A program made the position numbers and the translations under genes. This document shows, piece by piece, positions 39,585-46,503 of a stretch of 46,503 nucleotides of DNA. Within the stretch, counting starts at the first letter, position 1. Every line of letters begins with the position of its first letter. Under the pieces are notes generated by a model. The model was not told the origin of the DNA. It searched no databases and worked only from the letters and a program-made list of their open reading frames with translations. Location of the stretch: NCBI RefSeq assembly GCF_000711955.1, contig NZ_JONR01000040.1, forward strand, positions 1 to 46,503. The letters run 5' to 3'. This stretch comes from Nevskia soli DSM 19509 (GTDB taxonomy: Bacteria > Pseudomonadota > Gammaproteobacteria > Nevskiales > Nevskiaceae).

Positions 39585-40508
39585 TCAGGCCGCCATCTTC
39601 CGCGCCGCCGGGGAATTGTCGAGGTAAGCCAGGGCCTGTTCGGTCGAAGCCTCGTTCTCCGGGTGATACCAGGGATTGAGGTAGCGCAGTTCTTCCTTGA
39701 ACAGCCAGGGCAGGGAAGGCAGCAGACCGGTTTTCGATTGGCGTTGCCACTCCAGCCAGATCCAGGGGCGCAGCGCGCTGGGCCGCTTGCCGGCCAGCAG
39801 CGGGTCCTGCCGCATCAGGTGCGCCGCGCCAGCCACCCACAGGCCGAACACCACCGGAAAGGTGATGGTCATCAGGTAGTAGCGGGTCGGGTAACTGCCG
39901 CCCAGGTGCCTGTACAGGTCGAACGCCACGCTGCGATGCTCGACTTCCTCCGCGCCATGCCAGCGGATCAGGTCCAGCAGCACCGGGTCGGCGCCGAGCT
40001 CGTCCCAGCGTTTGTTGTCCAGCGCATACTTGCCCAGCACGCAGGTCATGTGCTCGATGGCTGCGATCAGGCCAAGCCGGAACACCAGCCACTGCCGCTG
40101 CGCGATGCGCGGTACCTTGCGCCCGAACGGCGCATCCGCCAGCGCCACCTCGAACAGCCAGCTCACGCGCCGTATGTAGCTCTCGGTCTCGACGCCGTGG
40201 GCGCCCAGGTATTCGGCGATGGCGCCGTCGTGCGCGCGCGCGTGCATCGCCTCCTGCCGGATGAAACCCTGTACGTCCTCGCGCAGCTTGGCGTCCTGCA
40301 CCAGCGGCAGCGCCTGGTTGTACAGCTTGCAGAACCAGAACTCGCCCGCCGGCAGCAGCAGGTTGATCTCGTTGATGAAGTGGCTGGTGAACGGCTGCTG
40401 CGGCAGCCAGTGCAGCGGCGTCTGCGACCAGTCGAACTGCACACGGCGCTGTTGCAGTTGGCCGGCGGTATGCGAGGCGCGCCTGCGCGATTTTCCGGAG
40501 AGGCTCAT
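39585..40508 (-). CDS. PF10118-type metal-dependent hydrolase (copy B)
   Basis: A 307-residue helical protein. Diiron/metal-type motifs of the PF10118 family occur in order: FIRQEAMHARAHD (about 98-110), IAAIEHMTCVLGKY (about 165) and WHGAEEVEHRSVAFDLYRHLGG (about 200-215). These resemble ferritin-like EExxH arrangements; the family name is metal-dependent hydrolase but the substrate is not known. It is a tandem paralogue of the gene at 40529-41356 (20-base gap). The ATG at 40508 precedes a basic N-terminus (MSLSGKSRRRASH). Confidence 0.85.
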   Translation of the reverse strand: MSLSGKSRRRASHTAGQLQQRRVQFDWSQTPLHWLPQQPFTSHFINEINLLLPAGEFWFCKLYNQALPLVQDAKLREDVQGFIRQEAMHARAHDGAIAEYLGAHGVETESYIRRVSWLFEVALADAPFGRKVPRIAQRQWLVFRLGLIAAIEHMTCVLGKYALDNKRWDELGADPVLLDLIRWHGAEEVEHRSVAFDLYRHLGGSYPTRYYLMTITFPVVFGLWVAGAAHLMRQDPLLAGKRPSALRPWIWLEWQRQSKTGLLPSLPWLFKEELRYLNPWYHPENEASTEQALAYLDNSPAARKMAA

Positions 40509-40528
40509 GGCGATGGTGGTGGCTGGGT

Positions 40529-41356
40529 TCAGGCGGCGGCGCGATAGGTCTGGGCCAAGGCATCCAGCTCGACCAGGAAGCGGCGATTGTCGTGCTGCCA
40601 GGGATGGAAGCCCGGGCGGTAGTAATCGAAGTAGGCCGGAATGATGCGGCGCAGGCCGCCCGGGCTGATCCACTGGAACTTGATCAGCTGCCACCAGCCC
40701 CTGAAGTCGAACAGCCCGCCCTCGCGCCGCATGATCTCCAGGTGGAAGGGAATCACCAATCCCCAGAAGATCACCGTCAGCGCCGCCAGCGCCACGCAGC
40801 GGCGCACGTAGGCCACGGCGCCCTTGCCGATCACCGCTTGGTAGACGTCGTAAGCCACTGCCTTGTGCTCGGTTTCCTCCAGCGCATGCCAGCGCCACAG
40901 CGCGGCGAAGCGCGGCTCGGAGCCCTCCAGGAGTTTCGGCTCGCGCAGCAGGATATCGGCCAGGATCGCGGTGAAGTGCTCCAGCGCGATGGTCACGGCC
41001 AGTTGATCCGCCTTCGGCAGGATTTTCTTGGCCGTGTTGAGCAGCCGGATCACCAGCCGCTCCATCGCGTCCGCCGGCATGCCGGAAGCCACCAGCGCAT
41101 TGTTGTACTCGATGTGTTCGCGGCCGTGCATCGCTTCCTGGCCGATGAAGGCGGTGACGGCTTTCTGCAACTCCGGATCGGTGATGCGCTCGCGGTAGTT
41201 GCGCACGCTGTCGATGAAGAAGCGCTCGCCCGAGGGAAAGAAGATCGACAGCGTGTTGAAGAAATGCGAGACATGCACGCCGCGCGGATTCCAGCAGCGC
41301 ATCTTGTCCGCGGGCAATTTGAATTTGAGGTCGCGTCGAATCGGCAGCATGGTCAT
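40529..41356 (-). CDS. PF10118-type metal-dependent hydrolase (copy A)
   Basis: A 275-residue paralogue of the downstream gene. The same motifs appear: FIGQEAMHGREHIEYN, TIALEHFTAILADILL and WHALEETEHKAVAYDVYQAV, followed by a hydrophobic helix (VALAALTVIFWGLVIPFHL) that may touch the membrane. GAGAGGAC precedes the ATG. The pair lies downstream of an EphD-like fusion and an M24 protein in the same direction, separated from them by a REP-like hairpin, so the group may act on a common lipophilic substrate (inference). Confidence 0.85.
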   Translation of the reverse strand: MTMLPIRRDLKFKLPADKMRCWNPRGVHVSHFFNTLSIFFPSGERFFIDSVRNYRERITDPELQKAVTAFIGQEAMHGREHIEYNNALVASGMPADAMERLVIRLLNTAKKILPKADQLAVTIALEHFTAILADILLREPKLLEGSEPRFAALWRWHALEETEHKAVAYDVYQAVIGKGAVAYVRRCVALAALTVIFWGLVIPFHLEIMRREGGLFDFRGWWQLIKFQWISPGGLRRIIPAYFDYYRPGFHPWQHDNRRFLVELDALAQTYRAAA

Positions 41357-41386
41357 GTCCTCTCGAAAGTATGAATACGTTTAAGT

Positions 41387-41414
41387 CGTCATGCCGGCTT
41401 TCGCCGGCATGACG
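41387..41414. repeat. REP-like hairpin
   Basis: CGTCATGCCGGC, loop TTTC, GCCGGCATGACG: a 12-bp perfect stem in the 80-base gap between genes of the same direction. Its core CCGGCTTTCGCCGG recurs, inverted, in the hairpin at 45782-45801. It may act as a transcription attenuator or mRNA 3'-end stabiliser. Confidence 0.65.
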
Positions 41415-41436
41415 CCGATGGATGGGGCAGCGAAGA

Positions 41437-43218
41437 TCAAAGCGACAATTCCATCCGCGCCAGCCGCCGCGACAAGGCCGGCGACAGCCGCGACAGCAGG
41501 CGCGCGCCGTGGGCCTCGCTGCCCACCAGCACTTCCTGCCGGTTGTTGTCGATGGCCTTGAGGATCGCCGCCGACACCGCCTGCGGCTTGAGGTTGCGGC
41601 GCTGGTACAGCTTCTTCGCGCCCTCGCGGCGGCGTCCTTGCTCTTCCTCGCTGACGCCGACGAAGCGCGTGCTGCCGGTGATCGGCGTATCGATCACCCC
41701 GGGGCAGACGCTGATGACCTGAATGCCCTGGTCGGCCAGCTCGGCGCGCAGGCAGTCGTTGAGCATCGCCACCGCCGCCTTGCTGGTGGCGTAGGCGGAC
41801 ATCATGCGAGAGGGTGCGAAGGCCAGCGCCGAGGCCACGTTGACGATGTGCCCGCTCTTGCCCGCCGCCACCATCTGCTTGCCGAACAGCCGCGAGCCGT
41901 GGATCACCCCCCACAGGTTGACGTGCAGGATCTTCTCCCAGTCGGCGGTGCTGGTGTCGAGGAAGTTGCCGGCCATGCCGATGCCGGCGTTGTTGATCAC
42001 GATGTCCGGCGCGCCCAGCTCGTTGCCGACCCAGGCGGCGAGGGCTTCCATGGCCTTGGCATCGCCCACGTCCACCTTGCGCGCATGCGCCGTGGCGCCG
42101 AGCAGCTCGGCCAGTTCGGCGCTGCGCTGCGCCGCCGCCAGGTCGATGTCCGCCGCCACCACCTCCGCGCCCTGTTCCGCCAAAGACAGCAGGGTCTCGC
42201 GGCCGATGCCCGAACCACCGCCGGTGACGATGGCCAGCTTGCCGGCGTACTTGTTGTTCTTTCCAGGCTTCACCCCCTCGCGCACGCGGGCGCGATGCAG
42301 GCCGGCGGATTCCTCCGCGCCCTCGATGAAGCCGACGAATTCGGACACGTAACGCACCACCAGTTCCGGATGGCTCAGCTGCAGCCAGTGTCCGGCGCTG
42401 ACGTCGCGCCGCCACAGCTGGTCCACCCACTGGCCGATGCCGTCCAGCAACTCCAGGCTGACGAAGCGGTCGCGTGTCGGCACCACCAGCTGCACCGGCA
42501 CGCTGGTGCGCCGTTCGCGCGGCGCCAGCAGGCGCTTGGCCACGTTGGCGCGGTACAGGTTCACGCCGTGCTGTCCGTCGCTGGACTGGGTCGGCGCGGA
42601 TTCCCCGCGGATGCCCTCGAAGCGCTCCAGCAGCTTCGGCCACAATTGATCCAGTCCCAGCTTCCACGCCAGCGGCGCCGCCAGCGGCAGGTGGAAAGCG
42701 CCGATGTACCAGGAATGCATCAACTGGGTCGCCACCTTGGCGATCTCGCCCGGCGCCGCGCTGCGCAGGCGCTGCATCACCCAGTAGCCGGCATGATCGA
42801 GCGAAGGCCCGGAGATCGAGGTGTAGGAAGCGATGCGGCCCTTGAGCCGCTCGGTGCTGACCGCCTCCCAGCTCTGGATCGAGCCCCAGTCGTGCGCCAC
42901 CAGGTGGATCGGCTGCTCCGGGCTGACCGTGTCCACTACCGCGGCTAGGTCGGCCACCAGGTGTTCCAGCTCATAGGCGGCGGTGTGTGTGGGCACGGTC
43001 GATTCGCCGGCGCCGCGCACGTCGTAGGCCGCCACGCGGTAGCGCGCGCTGAGCGGCCCCACCACCTTGTTCCAGACATGGCTGCTGTCCGGGTAGCCGT
43101 GCACCAGGACGACTACGGGGCGCTTCACATCGCCGTAGACCTTCACCGCCAGCTCCACGTCGCCCGAGCGCACGCGCAGCGCCTGCGCCTCGGCCTGGGC
43201 CCTGATCTGTGTACTCAT
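41437..43218 (-). CDS. Alpha/beta hydrolase - short-chain dehydrogenase fusion (EphD-like)
   Basis: A 593-residue bifunctional protein. Residues about 15-300 are an epoxide-hydrolase-type alpha/beta hydrolase: HGYP at 40-43 (oxyanion), nucleophile D110 in AHDWGS, and catalytic H277 in SAGHWLQL. Residues about 325-590 are a classical SDR: TGGGSGIG at 332-339 (cofactor), NNAG at 409-412, S463, and Y476-x3-K480. This order matches mycobacterial EphD, implicated in oxidised mycolate or lipid metabolism. Both active sites look intact, so an epoxide or ester product may be passed to an alcohol/ketone step. It starts 18 bases after the M24 gene; GGAGAAA gives the ribosome-binding site. Confidence 0.93.
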   Translation of the reverse strand: MSTQIRAQAEAQALRVRSGDVELAVKVYGDVKRPVVVLVHGYPDSSHVWNKVVGPLSARYRVAAYDVRGAGESTVPTHTAAYELEHLVADLAAVVDTVSPEQPIHLVAHDWGSIQSWEAVSTERLKGRIASYTSISGPSLDHAGYWVMQRLRSAAPGEIAKVATQLMHSWYIGAFHLPLAAPLAWKLGLDQLWPKLLERFEGIRGESAPTQSSDGQHGVNLYRANVAKRLLAPRERRTSVPVQLVVPTRDRFVSLELLDGIGQWVDQLWRRDVSAGHWLQLSHPELVVRYVSEFVGFIEGAEESAGLHRARVREGVKPGKNNKYAGKLAIVTGGGSGIGRETLLSLAEQGAEVVAADIDLAAAQRSAELAELLGATAHARKVDVGDAKAMEALAAWVGNELGAPDIVINNAGIGMAGNFLDTSTADWEKILHVNLWGVIHGSRLFGKQMVAAGKSGHIVNVASALAFAPSRMMSAYATSKAAVAMLNDCLRAELADQGIQVISVCPGVIDTPITGSTRFVGVSEEEQGRRREGAKKLYQRRNLKPQAVSAAILKAIDNNRQEVLVGSEAHGARLLSRLSPALSRRLARMELSL

Positions 43219-43236
43219 GATTTTCTCCGCTTGCCG

Positions 43237-44157
43237 TCAGGCGGCCTTGGCCAGGGGTTCCAGGCCGCGGCTGAGCCAGCGGCGCACCTGCGGTACATCG
43301 TCGTCGAGCCAGAAGGCGTCTTCCTCGGTCACCACCAGCAGCTCTTCCCACTTGGCGCCCACGCCGCGGAAACCCAGGTGCGGTTCCACCGCCCACAGGC
43401 CCGGTGTCGGCGCATGGTCGGACGCATGGCCGCTGCTCCACAGCGGCGACCAGCCCTCGCGCCGGCCCTTGGCCACATCGCCGACCAGCCTGGCGATATT
43501 GCGCACGCCGAAGTTCAGCACGCTGCGGTGCTTCTTCTCGTCGGCGTCGAGCTTCTCTACGCGATGCGCCAGCACCTGGAAGGGATAGGCCTTGTGGCGC
43601 GGCTCATAGCCGTGCCGGGCGCAGAGCCGGTCCACCGCCTGGCTGATTTCGGAGAGCTGCTTGCGCTGCCGCACCAGCTCGAGAATCAGCACGCGGTACT
43701 CGAGCAGGTCGTCCATCAGCTTGTCGAGCATGCGGTTCTCGCCGATGCAGCCGCTGTAGCCGATGTCCGCTGTATAGCCGTTCAGCGTCGGCGCGCAGTC
43801 GAGGATGTACGGCATGTTCTCCTCCAGCTTGCGGTTGCCTGGGTAGAACGCCGGGTTGAAGCCGCCGAAATGGCGGAAACCGATGAAGCCGCGGAACGCC
43901 GTGCGGTCGCCGAACCAGGCGAACGGCCGGTGGAAACAGTCGTTGGCGCCATTGGCCGCCAGCCAGCGCTGCATCAGCGCCGCCGCCTCGCGCTCGGTCA
44001 TTCCCGGGATCAGCTCGTCCGCGATGGCCTCCGCGCAGCGGTAGGCCAGCTGCTGCGCCTGGCGGAACCCGTCCAGGTCGGCAATCGCCGGATCCCATCC
44101 ATTGCTGTCGGCCTTGTGTGCTGCTTTGCCTGCGATCTTGCTGCTGGCCTCGTTCAT
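43237..44157 (-). CDS. M24-family metallopeptidase-fold protein
   Basis: A 306-residue protein with the pita-bread fold of methionine aminopeptidase/prolidase. Segments that fit the family: AYRCAEAIADELIPGMTEREAAALM, MPYILDCAPTLNGYTADIGYSG (two metal-type aspartates), LCARHGYEPRH, PFQVLAHRV, and GLWAVEPHLGFRGVGAKWEELLVVTEEDAFWL (two terminal glutamates). Whether it is a peptidase or a creatinase-like hydrolase is open. It heads an apparent operon with the EphD-like fusion, behind the doubled palindrome at 44183-44208. Confidence 0.88.
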   Translation of the reverse strand: MNEASSKIAGKAAHKADSNGWDPAIADLDGFRQAQQLAYRCAEAIADELIPGMTEREAAALMQRWLAANGANDCFHRPFAWFGDRTAFRGFIGFRHFGGFNPAFYPGNRKLEENMPYILDCAPTLNGYTADIGYSGCIGENRMLDKLMDDLLEYRVLILELVRQRKQLSEISQAVDRLCARHGYEPRHKAYPFQVLAHRVEKLDADEKKHRSVLNFGVRNIARLVGDVAKGRREGWSPLWSSGHASDHAPTPGLWAVEPHLGFRGVGAKWEELLVVTEEDAFWLDDDVPQVRRWLSRGLEPLAKAA

Positions 44158-44182
44158 GCCTTGCTCGCGCCCCGCTCTGCTT

Positions 44183-44208
44183 AATGTGACATTGGATAAT
44201 GTAACATT
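44183..44208. promoter_or_regulatory. Doubled palindromic operator, AATGTnACATT x2
   Basis: Two perfect 11-bp palindromes, AATGTGACATT (44183-44193) and AATGTAACATT (44198-44208), with 4 bases between them and 15 bases centre to centre. They lie 26-51 bases before the M24 start codon in AT-rich sequence that likely contains its promoter. The arrangement fits a TetR-type or similar dimeric repressor binding as two dimers. No regulator gene is adjacent, so it would act in trans. Confidence 0.6.
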
Positions 44209-44292
44209 ATGCGCGGAAGTTGCGGCAATGGCTGCGCTGCCGGAGCAAATTGTCCGCGCGATCAGTGACCGCCGGAGCGGCCATGGGCGCCG

Positions 44293-44312
44293 TTTCCGGC
44301 CCCGGGGCCGGA
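44293..44312. terminator. Perfect 20-bp palindrome after the MFS gene
   Basis: TTCCGGCCCC directly followed by GGGGCCGGAA, two bases beyond the transporter's stop codon. It is a loopless perfect palindrome; a terminator or transcript-end role is likely but no T run is present. Confidence 0.4.
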
Positions 44313-44314
44313 AG

Positions 44315-45559
44315 CTACAGACCGTGCGGGGCGCCGCCCGGGACCTCGGGCTCATGCCCGGCGTTTCCCCGCAGCGTCACTTGCGCCAGCAACATCGCCA
44401 GCACCGCGCAAGCCGCGATGCCCGCCACCATCGGCAATGGCGCACCCGTGGCGAAATGCCCGCTGATGCCCATGATCAGCGTGCCCGTCACCAGTTGCAG
44501 GGTATTCATCAGCGAAGAGGCCGTGCCGGCGATGTCGCCGTGCTCCGCCATCGCCAGCACCGAGGCCCCGGGCAGCATCAACCCGATGAAGCTGTAGGCC
44601 AGGAACAGCAGCCCCACCACCAGCGCCAGCTGGTCGATGCCCGCGGCGACCAGCCCGGTCAGCAGCACCAGCACCGCCGCATAGGCGGCGAGGGCGAGGC
44701 GCACCACCCGGCGCAGCCCGTAACGCTGCGCCAGCCGCCCGCTTAGCTGCATCCCGGCGAAAAAGGCCGCGGCATTGACGCCGAACACCAGGCTGTACAG
44801 CCGCGGCGTCAGCCCGTAATGCCCGGTGAAGACGAAGGAGGAATTGGCCAGGAAGACGAAGAAGCCGGACACCGCCAGCGCGCCGATGAAACTCAGGCTC
44901 ATGAAGCTGCCGTCGCTCACCAGCCGCTTGCACGCCATCAGCACCGACCAGTGCGAGCTGCCGGCGCGCGCCGCCCGCGGCCGCGTTTCCGGCACCAGGA
45001 AGAAGGTGAGCAGCAGCCCCATCGCCGCCAGCAGCGTGATCAGCCAGAACACGCCGCGCCAGGAACTGAACTCGATGATCAGGCTGCCCGCCAGCGGCGC
45101 CAGCACCGGCGACACGCTGAACACCAGCATCAGCAACGATAGCAGCCGCACCTCTTCATTTCCGCTATGCAGATCACGCACGATGGCCCGCGCGATCACC
45201 ATGCCCGTCGCCCCGCCCACGCCCTCGATGGCGCGCAGGATGATCAGCGTGTGGATGTCCCGCGCCAGCGCGCAGCCGATGCTCGCCACCAGGAACAGCG
45301 CGATGCCCGCGTACAGCGGCGGCTTGCGCCCCATCAGGTCCGACAGCGGCCCGAATACCATCTGCCCCAGGGCAAAGGTGAGGAAATAGGCCGTCAGGCT
45401 GCGCAGCGCCATGTCCGCATCCACGCCCAGGCTGGCACCGATCACCGGCAGCGAGGGCAGGTACATGTCGATCGCGAACGGCCCCAGCGCCGTCAGCAGC
45501 CCCAGAACCAGGGCGTTGCGCAGGAAATGCGCGGTTGGCTGGGCGACGGCGGTCGTCAA
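44315..45559 (-). CDS. Bcr/CflA-family MFS drug-resistance transporter
   Basis: A 414-residue inner-membrane proton-coupled exporter with 12 predicted helices. The signatures of the DHA1 Bcr/CflA branch are present: ALGPFAIDMYLPSLPVIGASLG in helix 1, FGPLSDLMGRKPPLYAGIALF at loop 2-3, RAIEGVGGATGMVIARAIVRDL in helix 4, and SPVLAPLAGSLIIEFSSWRGVFW in helix 5 (motif C). It starts at TTG with CCGGAG 8 bases upstream. It is in line with, but about 160 bases from, the M24 operon. Confidence 0.92.
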   Translation of the reverse strand: MTTAVAQPTAHFLRNALVLGLLTALGPFAIDMYLPSLPVIGASLGVDADMALRSLTAYFLTFALGQMVFGPLSDLMGRKPPLYAGIALFLVASIGCALARDIHTLIILRAIEGVGGATGMVIARAIVRDLHSGNEEVRLLSLLMLVFSVSPVLAPLAGSLIIEFSSWRGVFWLITLLAAMGLLLTFFLVPETRPRAARAGSSHWSVLMACKRLVSDGSFMSLSFIGALAVSGFFVFLANSSFVFTGHYGLTPRLYSLVFGVNAAAFFAGMQLSGRLAQRYGLRRVVRLALAAYAAVLVLLTGLVAAGIDQLALVVGLLFLAYSFIGLMLPGASVLAMAEHGDIAGTASSLMNTLQLVTGTLIMGISGHFATGAPLPMVAGIAACAVLAMLLAQVTLRGNAGHEPEVPGGAPHGL

Positions 45560-45631
45560 GATTCACTCCGGGGTTGAACAGGCGGTCAAGGGGACGATTG
45601 CCTCGCCCACTTTTCACGGCGGACGAGCCTA

Positions 45632-45662
45632 TCCGAAATCGACACGTATTTCGGAATTTTTT
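45632..45662 (+). terminator. Hairpin followed by T run (terminator or operator)
   Basis: TCCGAAAT, loop CGACACGT, ATTTCGGA, then A and six T. Read on the plus strand it is an intrinsic-terminator shape, but no plus-strand gene precedes it. As an inverted repeat 73 bases upstream of the transporter start codon it could instead be an operator. Confidence 0.45.
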
Positions 45663-45781
45663 GCGACTGGCCGGCGCCGCTTCGCACGGCCAACCAGACC
45701 CATTGGCACCATCGCCAGGCTTTTCAAGGCGTCCCTGGGTAAAGTCGGTGAGAGTTACGCGCGGCCCCATCCCCCATCGTC

Positions 45782-45801
45782 ATTCCGGCGAAAGCCGGAA
45801 T
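45782..45801. repeat. REP-like hairpin, second copy
   Basis: ATTCCGGC, loop GAAA, GCCGGAAT. Its reverse complement shares the core CCGGCTTTCGCCGG with 41387-41414, and one stem pair differs with its partner changed too, so pairing is preserved. Such repeats are common in many proteobacterial intergenic regions. Confidence 0.65.
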
Positions 45802-46001
45802 CCAGGCTTCGGTGAACTTGGGTGCTGGATGAACTCGCCTTGGACGCTGAAACCTCCGCGCACGCGCTTGTTGAGAGCCCGGTTCCGCCTTGAAGGTGGG
45901 TCACTTTCCTGTCTCCAGCGACAAGAACCAAAGAAGCGCCGCCCCGGAGCCTGCGCCCATCGATCACTTGTCGGTGATTGATGGGGTCCCTGCCTTTAGT
46001 C

Positions 46002-46029
46002 CCCTCTCCCCACGAACGTGGGGAGAGGG
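46002..46029. repeat. 13-bp hairpin next to IS630-type element
   Basis: CCCTCTCCCCACG, 2-base loop, CGTGGGGAGAGGG, a perfect stem. It lies immediately before the AT-rich start of the insertion sequence and may be a genomic hairpin repeat used as its target. Similar CCCTCTCCCC hairpins are frequent dispersed repeats in proteobacteria. Confidence 0.55.
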
Positions 46030-46072
46030 TTAGAGTATTTTTGATTTAATTATTGACAATGTATTAAACTCT

Positions 46073-46097
46073 CTCCTGTACTCTTAGGAGTCAGGAG
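46073..46097 (+). promoter_or_regulatory. Hairpin enclosing the transposase ribosome-binding site
   Basis: CTCCTG-T-ACTC, loop TTAG, GAGT-CAGGAG: ten pairs with a single bulge. The Shine-Dalgarno AGGAGG (46093-46098) forms most of the right arm, so translation of the transposase would be blocked while the hairpin is folded. That suits protection against read-through expression. Confidence 0.5.
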
Positions 46098-46102
46098 GAG
46101 CC

Positions 46103-46495
46103 ATGCAGACGTATTCGCAGGATTTGCGGGATCGTGTGCTCAGGGCGCTGGAACGAGGGGATGGGCCGACCGAGATCGCGAGGCGGTTCGAGGTCAGCCG
46201 ACAGTGGGTTTACCAGGTCAACAACCGACTCCAATCTGACGGCGCTCGTAGCGGTCTTCAGCGAGGGGGCTATCGGAAGTCACGCGTCGCCGACATGGAA
46301 TCCACGGTGCGGGAATGGCTCAAGACAGAGCCTGGACTGACACTCGCCCAACTCTGCGAGCGGCTCGAACAGCACGGCATTGTGATCAAGGTTCCTGCGT
46401 TGTGGCACCAGATGAACAAATGGGATCTCAGTCTTAAAAAAAACCCTGCACGCCAGCGAGCAAGAAAGACCGGACGTGCAGAAGTCACGGTGTGA
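46103..46495 (+). CDS. IS630-family transposase, first frame (N-terminal part)
   Basis: A 130-codon frame. YSQDLRDRVLRALERGDGPTEIARRFEVSRQWVYQVNNRL is the helix-turn-helix that opens IS630 transposases and binds the element ends; residues about 70-105 (ESTVREWLKTEPGLTLAQLCERLEQHGIVIKVPALWHQM) are the second helical DNA-binding domain. A run of eight A (46436-46443) follows. After it the +1 frame reads KKTLHASEQERPDVQ, the sequence normally found at the start of the catalytic part, and stays open to the window end at 46503. The full transposase therefore needs frameshifting or transcriptional slippage at the A run. The DDE region lies beyond the window. Confidence 0.85.
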   Translation: MQTYSQDLRDRVLRALERGDGPTEIARRFEVSRQWVYQVNNRLQSDGARSGLQRGGYRKSRVADMESTVREWLKTEPGLTLAQLCERLEQHGIVIKVPALWHQMNKWDLSLKKNPARQRARKTGRAEVTV

Positions 46496-46503
46496 GTGGC
46501 AGA

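Larger units (their letters stand above)
45560..46030. other. Intergenic region with repeat sequences
   Basis: No supportable gene. It contains a hairpin with a T run (45632-45662), a REP-like hairpin (45782-45801) and a 13-bp hairpin (46002-46029), all listed separately. Weakly open frames here give Arg/Pro-rich translations containing HSGESRNP, which is the product of the REP sequence, not a protein signature. Confidence 0.5.
46030..46503 (+). mobile_element. IS630-family insertion sequence, left part only
   Basis: AT-rich DNA from about 46030, abruptly different from the GC-rich surroundings, leads into a transposase gene cut by the window end. The left boundary is an estimate: IS630 elements insert at TA and I could not identify the terminal inverted repeat without the right end. 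Confidence 0.6.

Noticed and set aside
41422..42948. A 508-codon plus-strand frame over the EphD-like gene
   Set aside because: Shadow of a protein with intact hydrolase and SDR active sites.
45535..45981. A plus-strand frame with HSGESRNP in its translation
   Set aside because: That peptide is the product of a widespread intergenic REP sequence; there is no ribosome-binding site or protein signature.
46041..46067. TTGACA (46053-46058) and TATTAA (46062-46067) as the transposase promoter
   Set aside because: The two are only 3 bases apart and no other -10 sits at 16-18 bases; the real promoter cannot be set by eye.
1..46503. tRNA, rRNA, CRISPR or prophage genes
   Set aside because: No T-loop-like GGTTCGAATCC sequence, rRNA signature, regular repeat-spacer array or structural phage gene was recognised; the DUF5131 protein alone does not make a prophage.

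Overview
The window is visibly GC-rich with compact gene spacing. The gene content points to a gammaproteobacterium, plausibly of the Nevskiales/Solimonadaceae type: pqiABC, yceH, tandem PF10118 metal-dependent hydrolases, and an EphD-like hydrolase-dehydrogenase fusion. That placement is an inference from gene families, not from a marker gene. I saw no rRNA, tRNA, CRISPR array or phage block. The two mobile-type signals are a family of non-coding, hairpin-rich repeats (left edge and 10895-11166) and the start of an IS630-type insertion sequence cut by the right edge.

Layout. 1-5.3 kb: a repeat copy, a SUKH-like protein, a flavodoxin-family protein, a DUF5131 (phage Gp37/Gp68-like) protein carrying an IS3 OrfA-type helix-turn-helix at its C-terminus, yceH and an FHA protein. 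5.4-12.6 kb: a signalling block. It has a CHASE3-type hybrid histidine kinase, then on the minus strand a sigma-54 activator, a stand-alone receiver and a HisKA-containing protein without a recognisable ATP-binding domain. A close match to a sigma-54 promoter lies divergent from the activator and faces a run of small secreted or membrane proteins (98-aa secreted protein, two DUF1328-like proteins, a 69-aa protein, a two-BON-domain OsmY-like protein). That run is interrupted by a 272-bp inverted-repeat element.

13.0-16.7 kb: pqiABC (lipid-trafficking MCE system). 16.7-23.9 kb: small envelope proteins and lipoproteins, including an amidohydrolase relic without its barrel and an unlisted 36-aa lipoprotein, plus 3-methyladenine DNA glycosylase and a YXWGXW-repeat protein. 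23.9-30.8 kb: a patatin/Rieske pair, a MocR regulator divergent from a LysE exporter with palindromic sites between them, a cis-prenyltransferase, a YgiD-type dioxygenase and a PfpI-family protein.

31.2-37.4 kb: a phospholipase D-like protein with a histone-H1-like tail, a TrpB-fold protein that lacks the PLP lysine, a small PLDc_N-like membrane protein, a MerR regulator and an HD-domain protein. 37.4-45.6 kb: a DUF445/DUF4393-like pair, two PF10118 hydrolases, the EphD-like fusion, an M24 peptidase-fold protein behind a doubled palindromic operator, and a Bcr/CflA-type transporter. The last group looks like an inducible lipid- or hydrophobic-substrate-modifying locus (inference).

The best candidates for something not yet described are the sigma-54 small-protein locus with its own three-protein relay, the TrpB pseudoenzyme with a repeat-like N-terminus, and the DUF5131-transposase-HTH fusion.
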